From assembly GCF_041296385.1 (NCBI RefSeq), contig NW_027183517.1, forward strand, positions 186,001-250,000: 64,000 nt of DNA, in the 5' to 3' direction. A model generated the notes under the pieces. The model did not search any database, was not told where the DNA came from, and saw only the letters and a list, made by a program, of their open reading frames with translations. Source of the stretch: Aphelocoma coerulescens (Eukaryota > Chordata > Aves > Passeriformes > Corvidae). A program made the translations under genes and the position numbers. This document shows positions 10,671 to 23,068 of the stretch, in pieces (the stretch's first letter is position 1; each line of letters begins with the position of its first letter).

Positions 10671-12276
10671 ATGGCTTGGAGCTTTGCCGCTCTTCAGCGC
10701 GAACACTGCACGCAGCCACAGGCTGCTGTGCACGGCTTTTCCTCAGCTCGACGTACCGTCATTCTCTTGCTGTTTCCCAGCGTCGAAAGTGTCCGTGTAG
10801 CTCTCGCTCAGCGAAATGCGTCAGGAGAGAAACACTTGCTGGATGAGCCTTTCGCTGGCCAAGACTTTCAACACAGCACCACCATTCGGGCAAGGAGGAG
10901 GAGAAAGGAAGACCACCTTTGCGTCCTGGCCCGTCCTTCTGTGCGAGACGCCTCTCCGCCTCTTCGCTCCCTGCAAGGCTGTAGTGTGCGCGCCGGCACG
11001 CGGAAGCGAGAGGGCAGGTGCAGAGAGCACCGCGATCTGACGGCGCCGTGCAGGCTGGAAAGGAAAGAGGGCTGCCACTGGAATGTGGTGCAAGTACAGG
11101 TTTGCACGCGTCGAGGGTAAGCTCTGGGTGAGCTTGTTGACCTAAAGCTGTTCTCTGTGCCAGACGTAGCCGAGAATCTTTCCGTTGAGATTCAGGCTAC
11201 CGCGCAAACAGAATGTGGTGCTACCTAGCGCTGCGAGGGAAAGGGCATAGCCCAGGCGTGTTTCGGCAGAAGCAGCAGCACGGAGGGTTTCTCTGCCGGC
11301 ACCGCGGCTCCCTGTGCGAGAAGTAGACGACGGCTCGACTCCGGCAGAATGAAAGCGCGACACGGTACGAAGAGCGTAAGAATGAAGGCAGAGCACCGAG
11401 CTGCCGTGCGCCATCGCGCAGGCTGCAAGAGGAAGCGTGCCTGGCCACCGGCTCCTTTGCGGATTCACGTTAGCACTTGAAAACAGAAAGTTCCACTCGC
11501 AGCTACTGGTGCTGCTACCTCTTTCTCTTCCAGCTTTCCCTGGAAAGAACTGTGCCCAGGTTTAGGCTTCAACGCGCCGAGGTAACAGTGGCAGATGCGG
11601 CAGAGAATGGAAATACAGCGTGCAGCGGGCGGTTTCTGGTGCTTTACGGGAGGCAAGGGGAAAGTGCAGCGCAGCAGTGGCTTTTACTTCTGGAGCCTTT
11701 TGCTTTGGTAGCAGCAGCTGCTGCAAGTGGGCAACGGAGCTGCGAGAGTGCATCATGTGACGGCACATCTCTCTGAGAGAGGAGCTTTCGAGCCGCAGCG
11801 CGTTGCGCCCGGTTTCAAGGCTACTTGGAGGAGTGGGGGGTACTTGAAGAACGCCTTCTTTCTGGGCGCGTCCTTCTGGGTGTGCTCAAGCTGCATGGAC
11901 TCGGCAGCACTGGAGGTGTAAGAACCTGTTTCTGGCCAGCTTGTGTGCTGGAGTGCAAGGGCTGCGCCTTCCTTTCTGAAGCAGCCCAGAGCATTCTCAG
12001 CGGAACCTGCTTGTGAAGCAGCTCTCGGCTGGACATTTGCGAGTCTCTCCACTGAAGTGCATGAAGCCGGTGCCCAGCTGCTTCGTCCTTCGCCTTCTGG
12101 GCTCTGGACAGAACTGAAGCGCAGCGATGGCTTGGAGCTTTGCCGCTCTTCAGCGTGAACACTGCACGCAGCCACAGGCTGGACATTTGCGAGTCGCTGC
12201 ACTGAAGTGCATGAAGCCGGTGCCCAGCTGCTTCGTCCTTCGCCTTCTGGGCTCTGGACAGAACTGAAGCGCAGCG
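10671..12276 (+). repeat. Unit 8, long, haplotype d, tail F, extra copy A
   Basis: 1,606 bp. Haplotype d equals b except for C instead of A/G at offsets 86 and 93. It looks like a b unit whose first about 100 bp were replaced. The 150-bp pair spans 12031-12330. Confidence 0.96.
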
Positions 12277-13732
12277 ATGGCTTGGAGCTTTGCCGCTCTT
12301 CAGCGCGAACACTGCACGCAGCCACAGGCTGCTGTGCACGGCTTTTCCTCAGCTCGACGTACCGTCATTCTCTTGCTGTTTCCCAGCGTCGAAAGTGTCC
12401 GTGTAGCTCTCGCTCAGCGAAATGCGTCAGGAGAGAAACACTTACTGGATGAGCCTTTCGCTGGCCAAGACTTTCAACACAGCACCACCATTCGGGCAAG
12501 GAGGAGGAGAAAGGAAGACCATCTTTGCGTCCTGGCCCGTCCTTCTGTGCGAGACGCCTCTCCGCCTCTTCGCTCCCTGCAAGGCTGTAGTGTGCGCGCC
12601 GGCACTCGGAAGCGAGAGGGCAGGTGCAGAGAGCACCGCGATCTGACGGCGCCGTGCAGGCTGGAAAGGAAAGAGCGCTGCCACTGGAATGTGGTGCAAG
12701 TACAGGTTTGCACGCGTCGAGGGTAAGCTCTGGGTGAGCTTGTTGACCTAAAGCTGTTCTCTGTGCCAGACGTAGCCGAGAATCTTTCCGTTGAGATTCA
12801 GGCTACCGCGCAAACAGAATGTGGTGCTACCTAGCGCTGCGAGGGAAAGGGCATAGCCCAGGCGTGTTTCGGCAGAAGCAGCAGCACGGAGGGTTTCTCT
12901 GCCGGCACCGCGGCTCCCTGTGCGAGAAGTAGACGACGGCTCGACTCCGGCAGAATGAAAGCGCGACACGGTACGAAGAGCGTAAGAATGAAGGCAGAGC
13001 ACCGAGCTGCCGTGCGCCATCGCGCAGGCTGCAAGAGGAAGCGTGCCTGGCCACCGGCTCCTTTGCGGATTCACGTTAGCACTTGAAAACAGAAAGTTCC
13101 ACTCGCAGCTACTGGTGCTGCTACCTCTTTCTCTTCCAGCTTTCCCTGGAAAGAACTGTGCCCAGGTTTAGGCTTCAACGCGCCGAGGTAACAGTGGCAG
13201 ATGCGGCAGAGAATGGAAATACAGCGTGCAGCGGGCGGTTTCTGGTGCTTTACGGGAGGCAAGGGGAAAGTGCAGCGCAGCAGTGGCTTTTACTTCTGGA
13301 GCCTTTTGCTTTGGTAGCAGCAGCTGCTGCAAGTGGGCAACGGAGCTGCGAGAGTGCATCATGTGACGGCACATCTCTCTGAGAGAGGAGCTTTCGAGCC
13401 GCAGCGCGTTGCGCCCGGTTTCAAGGCTACTTGGAGGAGTGGGGGGTACTTGAAGAACGCCTTCTTTCTGGGCGCGCCCTACTGGGTGTGCTCAAGCTGC
13501 ATGGACTCGGCAGCACTGGAGGTGTAAGAACCTGTTTCTGGCCAGCTTGTGTGCTGGAGTGCAAGGGCTGCGCCTTCCTTTCTGAAGCAGCCCAGAGCAT
13601 TCTCAGCGGAACCTGCTTGTGAAGCAGCTCTCGGCTGGACATTTGCGAGTCGCTGCACTGAAGTGCATGAAGCCGGTGCCCAGCTGCTTCGTCCTTCGCC
13701 TTCTGGGCTCTGGACAGAACTGAAGCGCAGCG
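12277..13732 (+). repeat. Unit 9, short, haplotype c, tail Y
   Basis: 1,456 bp. Same markers as units 3 and 4. It starts the second copy of the unit 4-6 block. Confidence 0.96.
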
Positions 13733-15338
13733 ATGGCTTGGAGCTTTGCCGCTCTTCAGCGCGAACACTGCACGCAGCCACAGGCTGCTGTGCACGGCTT
13801 TTCCTCAGCTCGACGTACAGTCATTGTCTTGCTGTTTCCCAGCGTCGAAAGTGTCCGTGTAGCTCTCGCTCAGCGAAATGCGTCAGGAGAGAAACACTTG
13901 CTGGATGAGCCTTTCGCTGGCCAAGACTTTCAACACAGCACCACCATTCGGGCAAGGAGGAGGAGAAAGGAAGACCACCTTTGCGTCCTGGCCCGTCCTT
14001 CTGTGCGAGACGCCTCTCCGCCTCTTCGCTCCCTGCAAGGCTGTAGTGTGCGCGCCGGCACGCGGAAGCGAGAGGGCAGGTGCAGAGAGCACCGCGATCT
14101 GACGGCGCCGTGCAGGCTGGAAAGGAAAGAGGGCTGCCACTGGAATGTGGTGCAAGTACAGGTTTGCACGCGTCGAGGGTAAGCTCTGGGTGAGCTTGTT
14201 GACCTAAAGCTGTTCTCTGTGCCAGACGTAGCCGAGAATCTTTCCGTTGAGATTCAGGCTACCGCGCAAACAGAATGTGGTGCTACCTAGCGCTGCGAGG
14301 GAAAGGGCATAGCCCAGGCGTGTTTCGGCAGAAGCAGCAGCACGGAGGGTTTCTCTGCCGGCACCGCGGCTCCCTGTGCGAGAAGTAGACGACGGCTCGA
14401 CTCCGGCAGAATGAAAGCGCGACACGGTACGAAGAGCGTAAGAATGAAGGCAGAGCACCGAGCTGCCGTGCGCCATCGCGCAGGCTGCAAGAGGAAGCGT
14501 GCTTGGCCACCGGCTCCTTTGCGGATTCACGTTAGCACTTGAAAACAGAAAGTTCCACTCGCAGCTACTGGTGCTGCTACCTCTTTCTCTTCCAGCTTTC
14601 CCTGGAAAGAACTGTGCCCAGGTTTAGGCTTCAACGCGCCGAGGTAACAGTGGCAGATGCGGCAGAGAATGGAAATACAGCGTGCAGCGGGCGGTTTCTG
14701 GTGCTTTACGGGAGGCAAGGGGAAAGTGCAGCGCAGCAGTGGCTTTTACTTCTGGAGCCTTTTGCTTTGGTAGCAGCAGCTGCTGCAAGTGGGCAACGGA
14801 GCTGCGAGAGTGCATCATGTGACGGCACATCTCTCTGAGAGAGGAGCTTTCGAGCCGCAGCGCGTTGCGCCTGGTTTCAAGGCTACTTGGAGGAGTGGGG
14901 GGTACTTGAAGAACGCCTTCTTTCTGGGCGCGTCCTTCTGGGTGTGCTCAAGCTGCATGGACTCGGCAGCACTGGAGGTGTAAGAACCTGTTTCTGGCCA
15001 GCTTGTGTGCTGGAGTGCAAGGGCTGCGCCTTCCTTTCTGAAGCAGCCCAGAGCATTCTCAGCGGAACCTGCTTGTGAAGCAGCTCTCGGCTGGACATTT
15101 GCGAGTCTCTCCACTGAAGTGCATGAAGCCGGTGCCCAGCTGCTTCGTCCTTCGCCTTCTGGGCTCTGGACAGAACTGAAGCGCAGCGATGGCTTGGAGC
15201 TTTGCCGCTCTTCAGCGTGAACACTGCACGCAGCCACAGGCTGGACATTTGCGAGTCGCTGCACTGAAGTGCATGAAGCCGGTGCCCAGCTGCTTCGTCC
15301 TTCGCCTTCTGGGCTCTGGACAGAACTGAAGCGCAGCG
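13733..15338 (+). repeat. Unit 10, long, haplotype b, tail F, extra copy A
   Basis: 1,606 bp. Carries the rare pair T at 14503 and T at 14872, as unit 5 does, which shows common descent of the two blocks. The 150-bp pair spans 15093-15392. Confidence 0.96.
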
Positions 15339-16794
15339 ATGGCTTGGAGCTTTGCCGCTCTTCAGCGCGAACACTGCACGCAGCCACAGGCTGCTGTGCA
15401 CGGCTTTTCCTCAGCTCGACGTACCGTCATTCTCTTGCTGTTTCTCAGCGTCGAAAGTGTCCGTGTAGCTCTCGCTCAGCGAAATGCGTCAGGAGAGAAA
15501 CGCTTGCTGGATGAGCCTTTCGCTGGCCAAGACTTTCAACACAGCACCACCATTCGGGCAAGGAGGAGGAGAAAGGAAGACCATCTTTGCGTCCTGGCCC
15601 GTCCTTCTGTGCGAGACGCCTCTCCGCCTCTTCGCTCCCTGCAAGGCTGTAGTGTGCGCGCCGGCACTCGGAAGCGAGAGGGCAGGTGCAGAGAGCACCG
15701 CGATCTGACGGCGCCGTGCAGGCTGGAAAGGAAAGAGGGCTGCCACTGGAATGTGGTGCAAGTACAGGTTTGCACGCGTCGAGGGTAAGCTCTGGGTGAG
15801 CTTGTTGACCTAAAGCTGTTCTCTGTGCCAGACGTAGCCGAGAATCTTTCCGTTGAGATTCAGGCTACCGCGCAAACAGAATGTGGTGCTACCTAGCGCT
15901 GCGAGGGAAAGGGCATAGCCCAGGCGTGTTTCGGCAGAAGCAGCAGCACGGAGGGTTTCTCTGCCGGCACCGCGGCTCCCTGTGCGAGAAGTAGACGACG
16001 GCTCGACTCCGGCAGAATGAAAGCGCGACACGGTACGAAGAGCGTAAGAATGAAGGCAGAGCACCGAGCTGCCGTGCGCCATCGCGCAGGCTGCAAGAGG
16101 AAGCGTGCCTGGCCACCGGCTCCTTTGCGGATTCACGTTAGCACTTGAAAACAGAAAGTTCCACTCGCAGCTACTGGTGCTGCTACCTCTTTCTCTTCCA
16201 GCTTTCCCTGGAAAGAACTGTGCCCAGGTTTAGGCTTCAACGCGCCGAGGTAACAGTGGCAGATGCGGCAGAGAATGGAAATACAGCGTGCAGCGGGCGG
16301 TTTCTGGTGCTTTACGGGAGGCAAGGGGAAAGTGCAGCGCAGCAGTGGCTTTTACTTCTGGAGCCTTTTGCTTTGGTAGCAGCAGCTGCTGCAAGTGGGC
16401 AACGGAGCTGCGAGAGTGCATCATGTGACGGCACATCTCTCTGAGAGAGGAGCTTTCGAGCCGCAGCGCGTTGCGCCCGGTTTCAAGGCTACTTGGAGGA
16501 GTGGGGGGTACTTGAAGAACGCCTTCTTTCTGGGCGCGTCCTTCTGGGTGTGCTCAAGCTGCATGGACTCGGCAGCACTGGAGGTGTAAGAACCTGTTTC
16601 TGGCCAGCTTGTGTGCTGGAGTGCAAGGGCTGCGCCTTCCTTTCTGAAGCAGCCCAGAGCATTCTCAGCGGAACCTGCTTGTGAAGCAGCTCTCGGCTGG
16701 ACATTTGCGAGTCGCTGCACTGAAGTGCATGAAGCCGGTGCCCAGCTGCTTCGTCCTTCGCCTTCTGGGCTCTGGACAGAACTGAAGCGCAGCG
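15339..16794 (+). repeat. Unit 11, short, haplotype a, tail F
   Basis: 1,456 bp. Matches unit 1 in being short with tail F. It is either an exchange between the tail marker and the 150-bp segment, or a long unit that lost its extra 150 bp. Confidence 0.96.
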
Positions 16795-18400
16795 ATGGCT
16801 TGGAGCTTTGCCGCTCTTCAGCGCGAACACTGCACGCAGCCACAGGCTGCTGTGCACGGCTTTTCCTCAGCTCGACGTACCGTCATTCTCTTGCTGTTTC
16901 CCAGCGTCGAAAGTGTCCGTGTAGCTCTCGCTCAGCGAAATGCGTCAGGAGAGAAACACTTGCTGGATGAGCCTTTCGCTGGCCAAGACTTTCAACACAG
17001 CACCACCATTCGGGCAAGGAGGAGGAGAAAGGAAGACCACCTTTGCGTCCTGGCCCGTCCTTCTGTGCGAGACGCCTCTCCGCCTCTTCGCTCCCTGCAA
17101 GGCTGTAGTGTGCGCGCCGGCACGCGGAAGCGAGAGGGCAGGTGCAGAGAGCACCGCGATCTGACGGCGCCGTGCAGGCTGGAAAGGAAAGAGGGCTGCC
17201 ACTGGAATGTGGTGCAAGTACAGGTTTGCACGCGTCGAGGGTAAGCTCTGGGTGAGCTTGTTGACCTAAAGCTGTTCTCTGTGCCAGACGTAGCCGAGAA
17301 TCTTTCCGTTGAGATTCAGGCTACCGCGCAAACAGAATGTGGTGCTACCTAGCGCTGCGAGGGAAAGGGCATAGCCCAGGCGTGTTTCGGCAGAAGCAGC
17401 AGCACGGAGGGTTTCTCTGCCGGCACCGCGGCTCCCTGTGCGAGAAGTAGACGACGGCTCGACTCCGGCAGAATGAAAGCGCGACACGGTACGAAGAGCG
17501 TAAGAATGAAGGCAGAGCACCGAGCTGCCGTGCGCCATCGCGCAGGCTGCAAGAGGAAGCGTGCCTGGCCACCGGCTCCTTTGCGGATTCACGTTAGCAC
17601 TTGAAAACAGAAAGTTCCACTCGCAGCTACTGGTGCTGCTACCTCTTTCTCTTCCAGCTTTCCCTGGAAAGAACTGTGCCCAGGTTTAGGCTTCAACGCG
17701 CCGAGGTAACAGTGGCAGATGCGGCAGAGAATGGAAATACAGCGTGCAGCGGGCGGTTTCTGGTGCTTTACGGGAGGCAAGGGGAAAGTGCAGCGCAGCA
17801 GTGGCTTTTACTTCTGGAGCCTTTTGCTTTGGTAGCAGCAGCTGCTGCAAGTGGGCAACGGAGCTGCGAGAGTGCATCATGTGACGGCACATCTCTCTGA
17901 GAGAGGAGCTTTCGAGCCGCAGCGCGTTGCGCCCGGTTTCAAGGCTACTTGGAGGAGTGGGGGGTACTTGAAGAACGCCTTCTTTCTGGGCGCGTCCTTC
18001 TGGGTGTGCTCAAGCTGCATGGACTCGGCAGCACTGGAGGTGTAAGAACCTGTTTCTGGCCAGCTTGTGTGCTGGAGTGCAAGGGCTGCGCCTTCCTTTC
18101 TGAAGCAGCCCAGAGCATTCTCAGCGGAACCTGCTTGTGAAGCAGCTCTCGGCTGGACATTTGCGAGTCTCTCCACTGAAGTGCATGAAGCCGGTGCCCA
18201 GCTGCTTCGTCCTTCGCCTTCTGGGCTCTGGACAGAACTGAAGCGCAGCGATGGCTTGGAGCTTTGCCGCTCTTCAGCGTGAACACTGCACGCAGCCACA
18301 GGCTGGACATTTGCGAGTCGCTGCACTGAAGTGCATGAAGCCGGTGCCCAGCTGCTTCGTCCTTCGCCTTCTGGGCTCTGGACAGAACTGAAGCGCAGCG
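16795..18400 (+). repeat. Unit 12, long, haplotype d, tail F, extra copy A
   Basis: 1,606 bp. From just after offset 93 onwards it matches unit 18, 9,336 bp downstream, at all markers. It therefore holds the left part of the 9.3-kb periodicity. The 150-bp pair spans 18155-18454. Confidence 0.96.
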
Positions 18401-20006
18401 ATGGCTTGGAGCTTTGCCGCTCTTCAGCGCGAACACTGCACGCAGCCACAGGCTGCTGTGCACGGCTTTTCCTCAGCTCGACGTACCGTCATTCTCTTGC
18501 TGTTTCCCAGCGTCGAAAGTGTCCGTGTAGCTCTCGCTCAGCGAAATGCGTCAGGAGAGAAACACTTACTGGATGAGCCTTTCGCTGGCCAAGACTTTCA
18601 ACACAGCACCACCATTCGGGCAAGGAGGAGGAGAAAGGAAGACCATCTTTGCGTCCTGGCCCGTCCTTCTGTGCGAGACGCCTCTCCGCCTCTTCGCTCC
18701 CTGCAAGGCTGTAGTGTGCGCGCCGGCACTCGGAAGTGAGAGGGCAGGTGCAGAGAGCACCGCGATCTGACGGCGCCGTGCAGGCTGGAAAGGAAAGAGG
18801 GCTGCCACTGGAATGTGGTGCAAGTACAGGTTTGCACGCGTCGAGGGTAAGCTCTGGGTGAGCTTGTTGACCTAAAGCTGTTCTCTGTGCCAGACGTAGC
18901 CGAGAATCTTTCCGTTGAGATTCAGGCTACCGCGCAAACAGAATGTGGTGCTACCTAGCGCTGCGAGGGAAAGGGCATAGCCCAGGCGTGTTTCGGCAGA
19001 AGCAGCAGCACGGAGGGTTTCTCTGCCGGCACCGCGGCTCCCTGTGCGAGAAGTAGACGACGGCTCGACTCCGGCAGAATGAAAGCGCGACACGGTACGA
19101 AGAGCGTAAGAATGAAGGCAGAGCACCGAGCTGCCGTGCGCCATCGCGCAGGCTGCAAGAGGAAGCGTGCCTGGCCACCGGCTCCTTTGCGGATTCACGT
19201 TAGCACTTGAAAACAGAAAGTTCCACTCGCAGCTACTGGTGCTGCTACCTCTTTCTCTTCCAGCTTTCCCTGGAAAGAACTGTGCCCAGGTTTAGGCTTC
19301 AACGCGCCGAGGTAACAGTGGCAGATGCGGCAGAGAATGGAAATACAGCGTGCAGCGGGCGGTTTCTGGTGCTTTACGGGAGGCAAGGGGAAAGTGCAGC
19401 GCAGCAGTGGCTTTTACTTCTGGAGCCTTTTGCTTTGGTAGCAGCAGCTGCTGCAAGTGGGCAACGGAGCTGCGAGAGTGCATCATGTGACGGCACATCT
19501 CTCTGAGAGAGGAGCTTTCGAGCCGCAGCGCGTTGCGCCCGGTTTCAAGGCTACTTGGAGGAGTGGGGGGTACTTGAAGAACGCCTTCTTTCTGGGCGCG
19601 TCCTTCTGGGTGTGCTCAAGCTGCATGGACTCGGCAGCACTGGAGGTGTAAGAACCTGTTTCTGGCCAGCTTGTGTGCTGGAGTGCAAGGGCTGCGCCTT
19701 CCTTTCTGAAGCAGCCCAGAGCATTCTCAGCGGAACCTGCTTGTGAAGCAGCTCTCGGCTGGACATTTGCGAGTCGCTGCACTGAAGTGCATGAAGCCGG
19801 TGCCCAGCTGCTTCGTCCTTCGCTTTCTGGGCTCTGGACAGAACTGAAGCGCAGCGATGGCTTGGAGCTTTGCCGCTCTTCAGCGTGAACACTGCACGCA
19901 GCCACAGGCTGGACATTTGCGAGTCGCTGCACTGAAGTGCATGAAGCCGGTGCCCAGCTGCTTCGTCCTTCGCCTTCTGGGCTCTGGACAGAACTGAAGC
20001 GCAGCG
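18401..20006 (+). repeat. Unit 13, long, haplotype c', tail F, extra copy B
   Basis: 1,606 bp. c' has the c marker at offset 167 but G at offset 399. A T at 18737 makes an in-frame TGA in the 149-codon frame. Only unit 19 shares this T. The 150-bp pair spans 19761-20060. Confidence 0.96.
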
Positions 20007-21612
20007 ATGGCTTGGAGCTTTGCCGCTCTTCAGCGCGAACACTGCACGCAGCCACAGGCTGCTGTGCACGGCTTTTCCTCAGCTCGACGTACCGTCATTC
20101 TCTTGCTGTTTCCCAGCGTCGAAAGTGTCCGTGTAGCTCTCGCTCAGCGAAATGCGTCAGGAGAGAAACACTTGCTGGATGAGCCTTTCGCTGGCCAAGA
20201 CTTTCAACACAGCACCACCATTCGGGCAAGGAGGAGGAGAAAGGAAGACCACCTTTGCGTCCTGGCCCGTCCTTCTGTGCGAGACGCCTCTCCGCCTCTT
20301 CGCTCCCTGCAAGGCTGTAGTGTGCGCGCCGGCACGCGGAAGCGAGAGGGCAGGTGCAGAGAGCACCGCGATCTGACGGCGCCGTGCAGGCTGGAAAGGA
20401 AAGAGGGCTGCCACTGGAATGTGGTGCAAGTACAGGTTTGCACGCGTCGAGGGTAAGCTCTGGGTGAGCTTGTTGACCTAAAGCTGTTCTCTGTGCCAGA
20501 CGTAGCCGAGAATCTTTCCGTTGAGATTCAGGCTACCGCGCAAACAGAATGTGGTGCTACCTAGCGCTGCGAGGGAAAGGGCATAGCCCAGGCGTGTTTC
20601 GGCAGAAGCAGCAGCACGGAGGGTTTCTCTGCCGGCACCGCGGCTCCCTGTGCGAGAAGTAGACGACGGCTCGACTCCGGCAGAATGAAAGCGCGACACG
20701 GTACGAAGAGCGTAAGAATGAAGGCAGAGCACCGAGCTGCCGTGCGCCATCGCGCAGGCTGCAAGAGGAAGCGTGCCTGGCCACCGGCTCCTTTGCGGAT
20801 TCACGTTAGCACTTGAAAACAGAAAGTTCCACTCGCAGCTACTGGTGCTGCTACCTCTTTCTCTTCCAGCTTTCCCTGGAAAGAACTGTGCCCAGGTTTA
20901 GGCTTCAACGCGCCGAGGTAACAGTGGCAGATGCGGCAGAGAATGGAAATACAGCGTGCAGCGGGCGGTTTCTGGTGCTTTACGGGAGGCAAGGGGAAAG
21001 TGCAGCGCAGCAGTGGCTTTTACTTCTGGAGCCTTTTGCTTTGGTAGCAGCAGCTGCTGCAAGTGGGCAACGGAGCTGCGAGAGTGCATCATGTGACGGC
21101 ACATCTCTCTGAGAGAGGAGCTTTCGAGCCGCAGCGCGTTGCGCCCGGTTTCAAGGCTACTTGGAGGAGTGGGGGGTACTTGAAGAACGCCTTCTTTCTG
21201 GGCGCGTCCTTCTGGGTGTGCTCAAGCTGCATGGACTCGGCAGCACTGGAGGTGTAAGAACCTGTTTCTGGCCAGCTTGTGTGCTGGAGTGCAAGGGCTG
21301 CGCCTTCCTTTCTGAAGCAGCCCAGAGCATTCTCAGCGGAACCTGCTTGTGAAGCAGCTCTCGGCTGGACATTTGCGAGTCTCTCCACTGAAGTGCATGA
21401 AGCCGGTGCCCAGCTGCTTCGTCCTTCGCCTTCTGGGCTCTGGACAGAACTGAAGCGCAGCGATGGCTTGGAGCTTTGCCGCTCTTCAGCGTGAACACTG
21501 CACGCAGCCACAGGCTGGACATTTGCGAGTCGCTGCACTGAAGTGCATGAAGCCGGTGCCCAGCTGCTTCGTCCTTCGCCTTCTGGGCTCTGGACAGAAC
21601 TGAAGCGCAGCG
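20007..21612 (+). repeat. Unit 14, long, haplotype d, tail F, extra copy A
   Basis: 1,606 bp. Second unit of the 9,336-bp hexamer, equivalent to unit 20. The 150-bp pair spans 21367-21666. Confidence 0.96.
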
Positions 21613-23068
21613 ATGGCTTGGAGCTTTGCCGCTCTTCAGCGCGAACACTGCACGCAGCCACAGGCTGCTGTGCACGGCTTTTCCTCAGCTCGACGTACCG
21701 TCATTCTCTTGCTGTTTCCCAGCGTCGAAAGTGTCCGTGTAGCTCTCGCTCAGCGAAATGCGTCAGGAGAGAAACACTTACTGGATGAGCCTTTCGCTGG
21801 CCAAGACTTTCAACACAGCACCACCATTCGGGCAAGGAGGAGGAGAAAGGAAGACCATCTTTGCGTCCTGGCCCGTCCTTCTGTGCGAGACGCCTCTCCG
21901 CCTCTTCGCTCCCTGCAAGGCTGTAGTGTGCGCGCCGGCACTCGGAAGCGAGAGGGCAGGTGCAGAGAGCACCGCGATCTGACGGCGCCGTGCAGGCTGG
22001 AAAGGAAAGAGCGCTGCCACTGGAATGTGGTGCAAGTACAGGTTTGCACGCGTCGAGGGTAAGCTCTGGGTGAGCTTGTTGACCTAAAGCTGTTCTCTGT
22101 GCCAGACGTAGCCGAGAATCTTTCCGTTGAGATTCAGGCTACCGCGCAAACAGAATGTGGTGCTACCTAGCGCTGCGAGGGAAAGGGCATAGCCCAGGCG
22201 TGTTTCGGCAGAAGCAGCAGCACGGAGGGTTTCTCTGCCGGCACCGCGGCTCCCTGTGCGAGAAGTAGACGACAGCTCGACTCCGGCAGAATGAAAGCGC
22301 GACACGGTACGAAGAGCGTAAGAATGAAGGCAGAGCACCGAGCTGCCGTGCGCCATCGCGCAGGCTGCAAGAGGAAGCGTGCCTGGCCACCGGCTCCTTT
22401 GCGGATTCACGTTAGCACTTGAAAACAGAAAGTTCCACTCGCAGCTACTGGTGCTGCTACCTCTTTCTCTTCCAGCTTTCCCTGGAAAGAACTGTGCCCA
22501 GGTTTAGGCTTCAACGCGCCGAGGTAACAGTGGCAGATGCGGCAGAGAATGGAAATACAGCGTGCAGCGGGCGGTTTCTGGTGCTTTACGGGAGGCAAGG
22601 GGAAAGTGCAGCGCAGCAGTGGCTTTTACTTCTGGAGCCTTTTGCTTTGGTAGCAGCAGCTGCTGCAAGTGGGCAACGGAGCTGCGAGAGTGCATCATGT
22701 GACGGCACATCTCTCTGAGAGAGGAGCTTTCGAGCCGCAGCGCGTTGCGCCCGGTTTCAAGGCTACTTGGAGGAGTGGGGGGTACTTGAAGAACGCCTTC
22801 TTTCTGGGCGCGCCCTACTGGGTGTGCTCAAGCTGCATGGACTCGGCAGCACTGGAGGTGTAAGAACCTGTTTCTGGCCAGCTTGTGTGCTGGAGTGCAA
22901 GGGCTGCGCCTTCCTTTCTGAAGCAGCCCAGAGCATTCTCAGCGGAACCTGCTTGTGAAGCAGCTCTCGGCTGGACATTTGCGAGTCGCTGCACTGAAGT
23001 GCATGAAGCCGGTGCCCAGCTGCTTCGTCCTTCGCCTTCTGGGCTCTGGACAGAACTGAAGCGCAGCG
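21613..23068 (+). repeat. Unit 15, short, haplotype c, tail Y
   Basis: 1,456 bp. Has an A at 22274 (GACAGCTC instead of GACGGCTC) found elsewhere only in unit 21, exactly 9,336 bp away. Confidence 0.96.

Larger units (their letters stand above)
12277..16538 (+). repeat. Three-unit block, right copy (units 9-11)
   Basis: Second copy of the unit 4-6 block, with the rare T at 14503 and 14872. The units between the two copies (7 and 8) are bB and dA. Confidence 0.85.
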
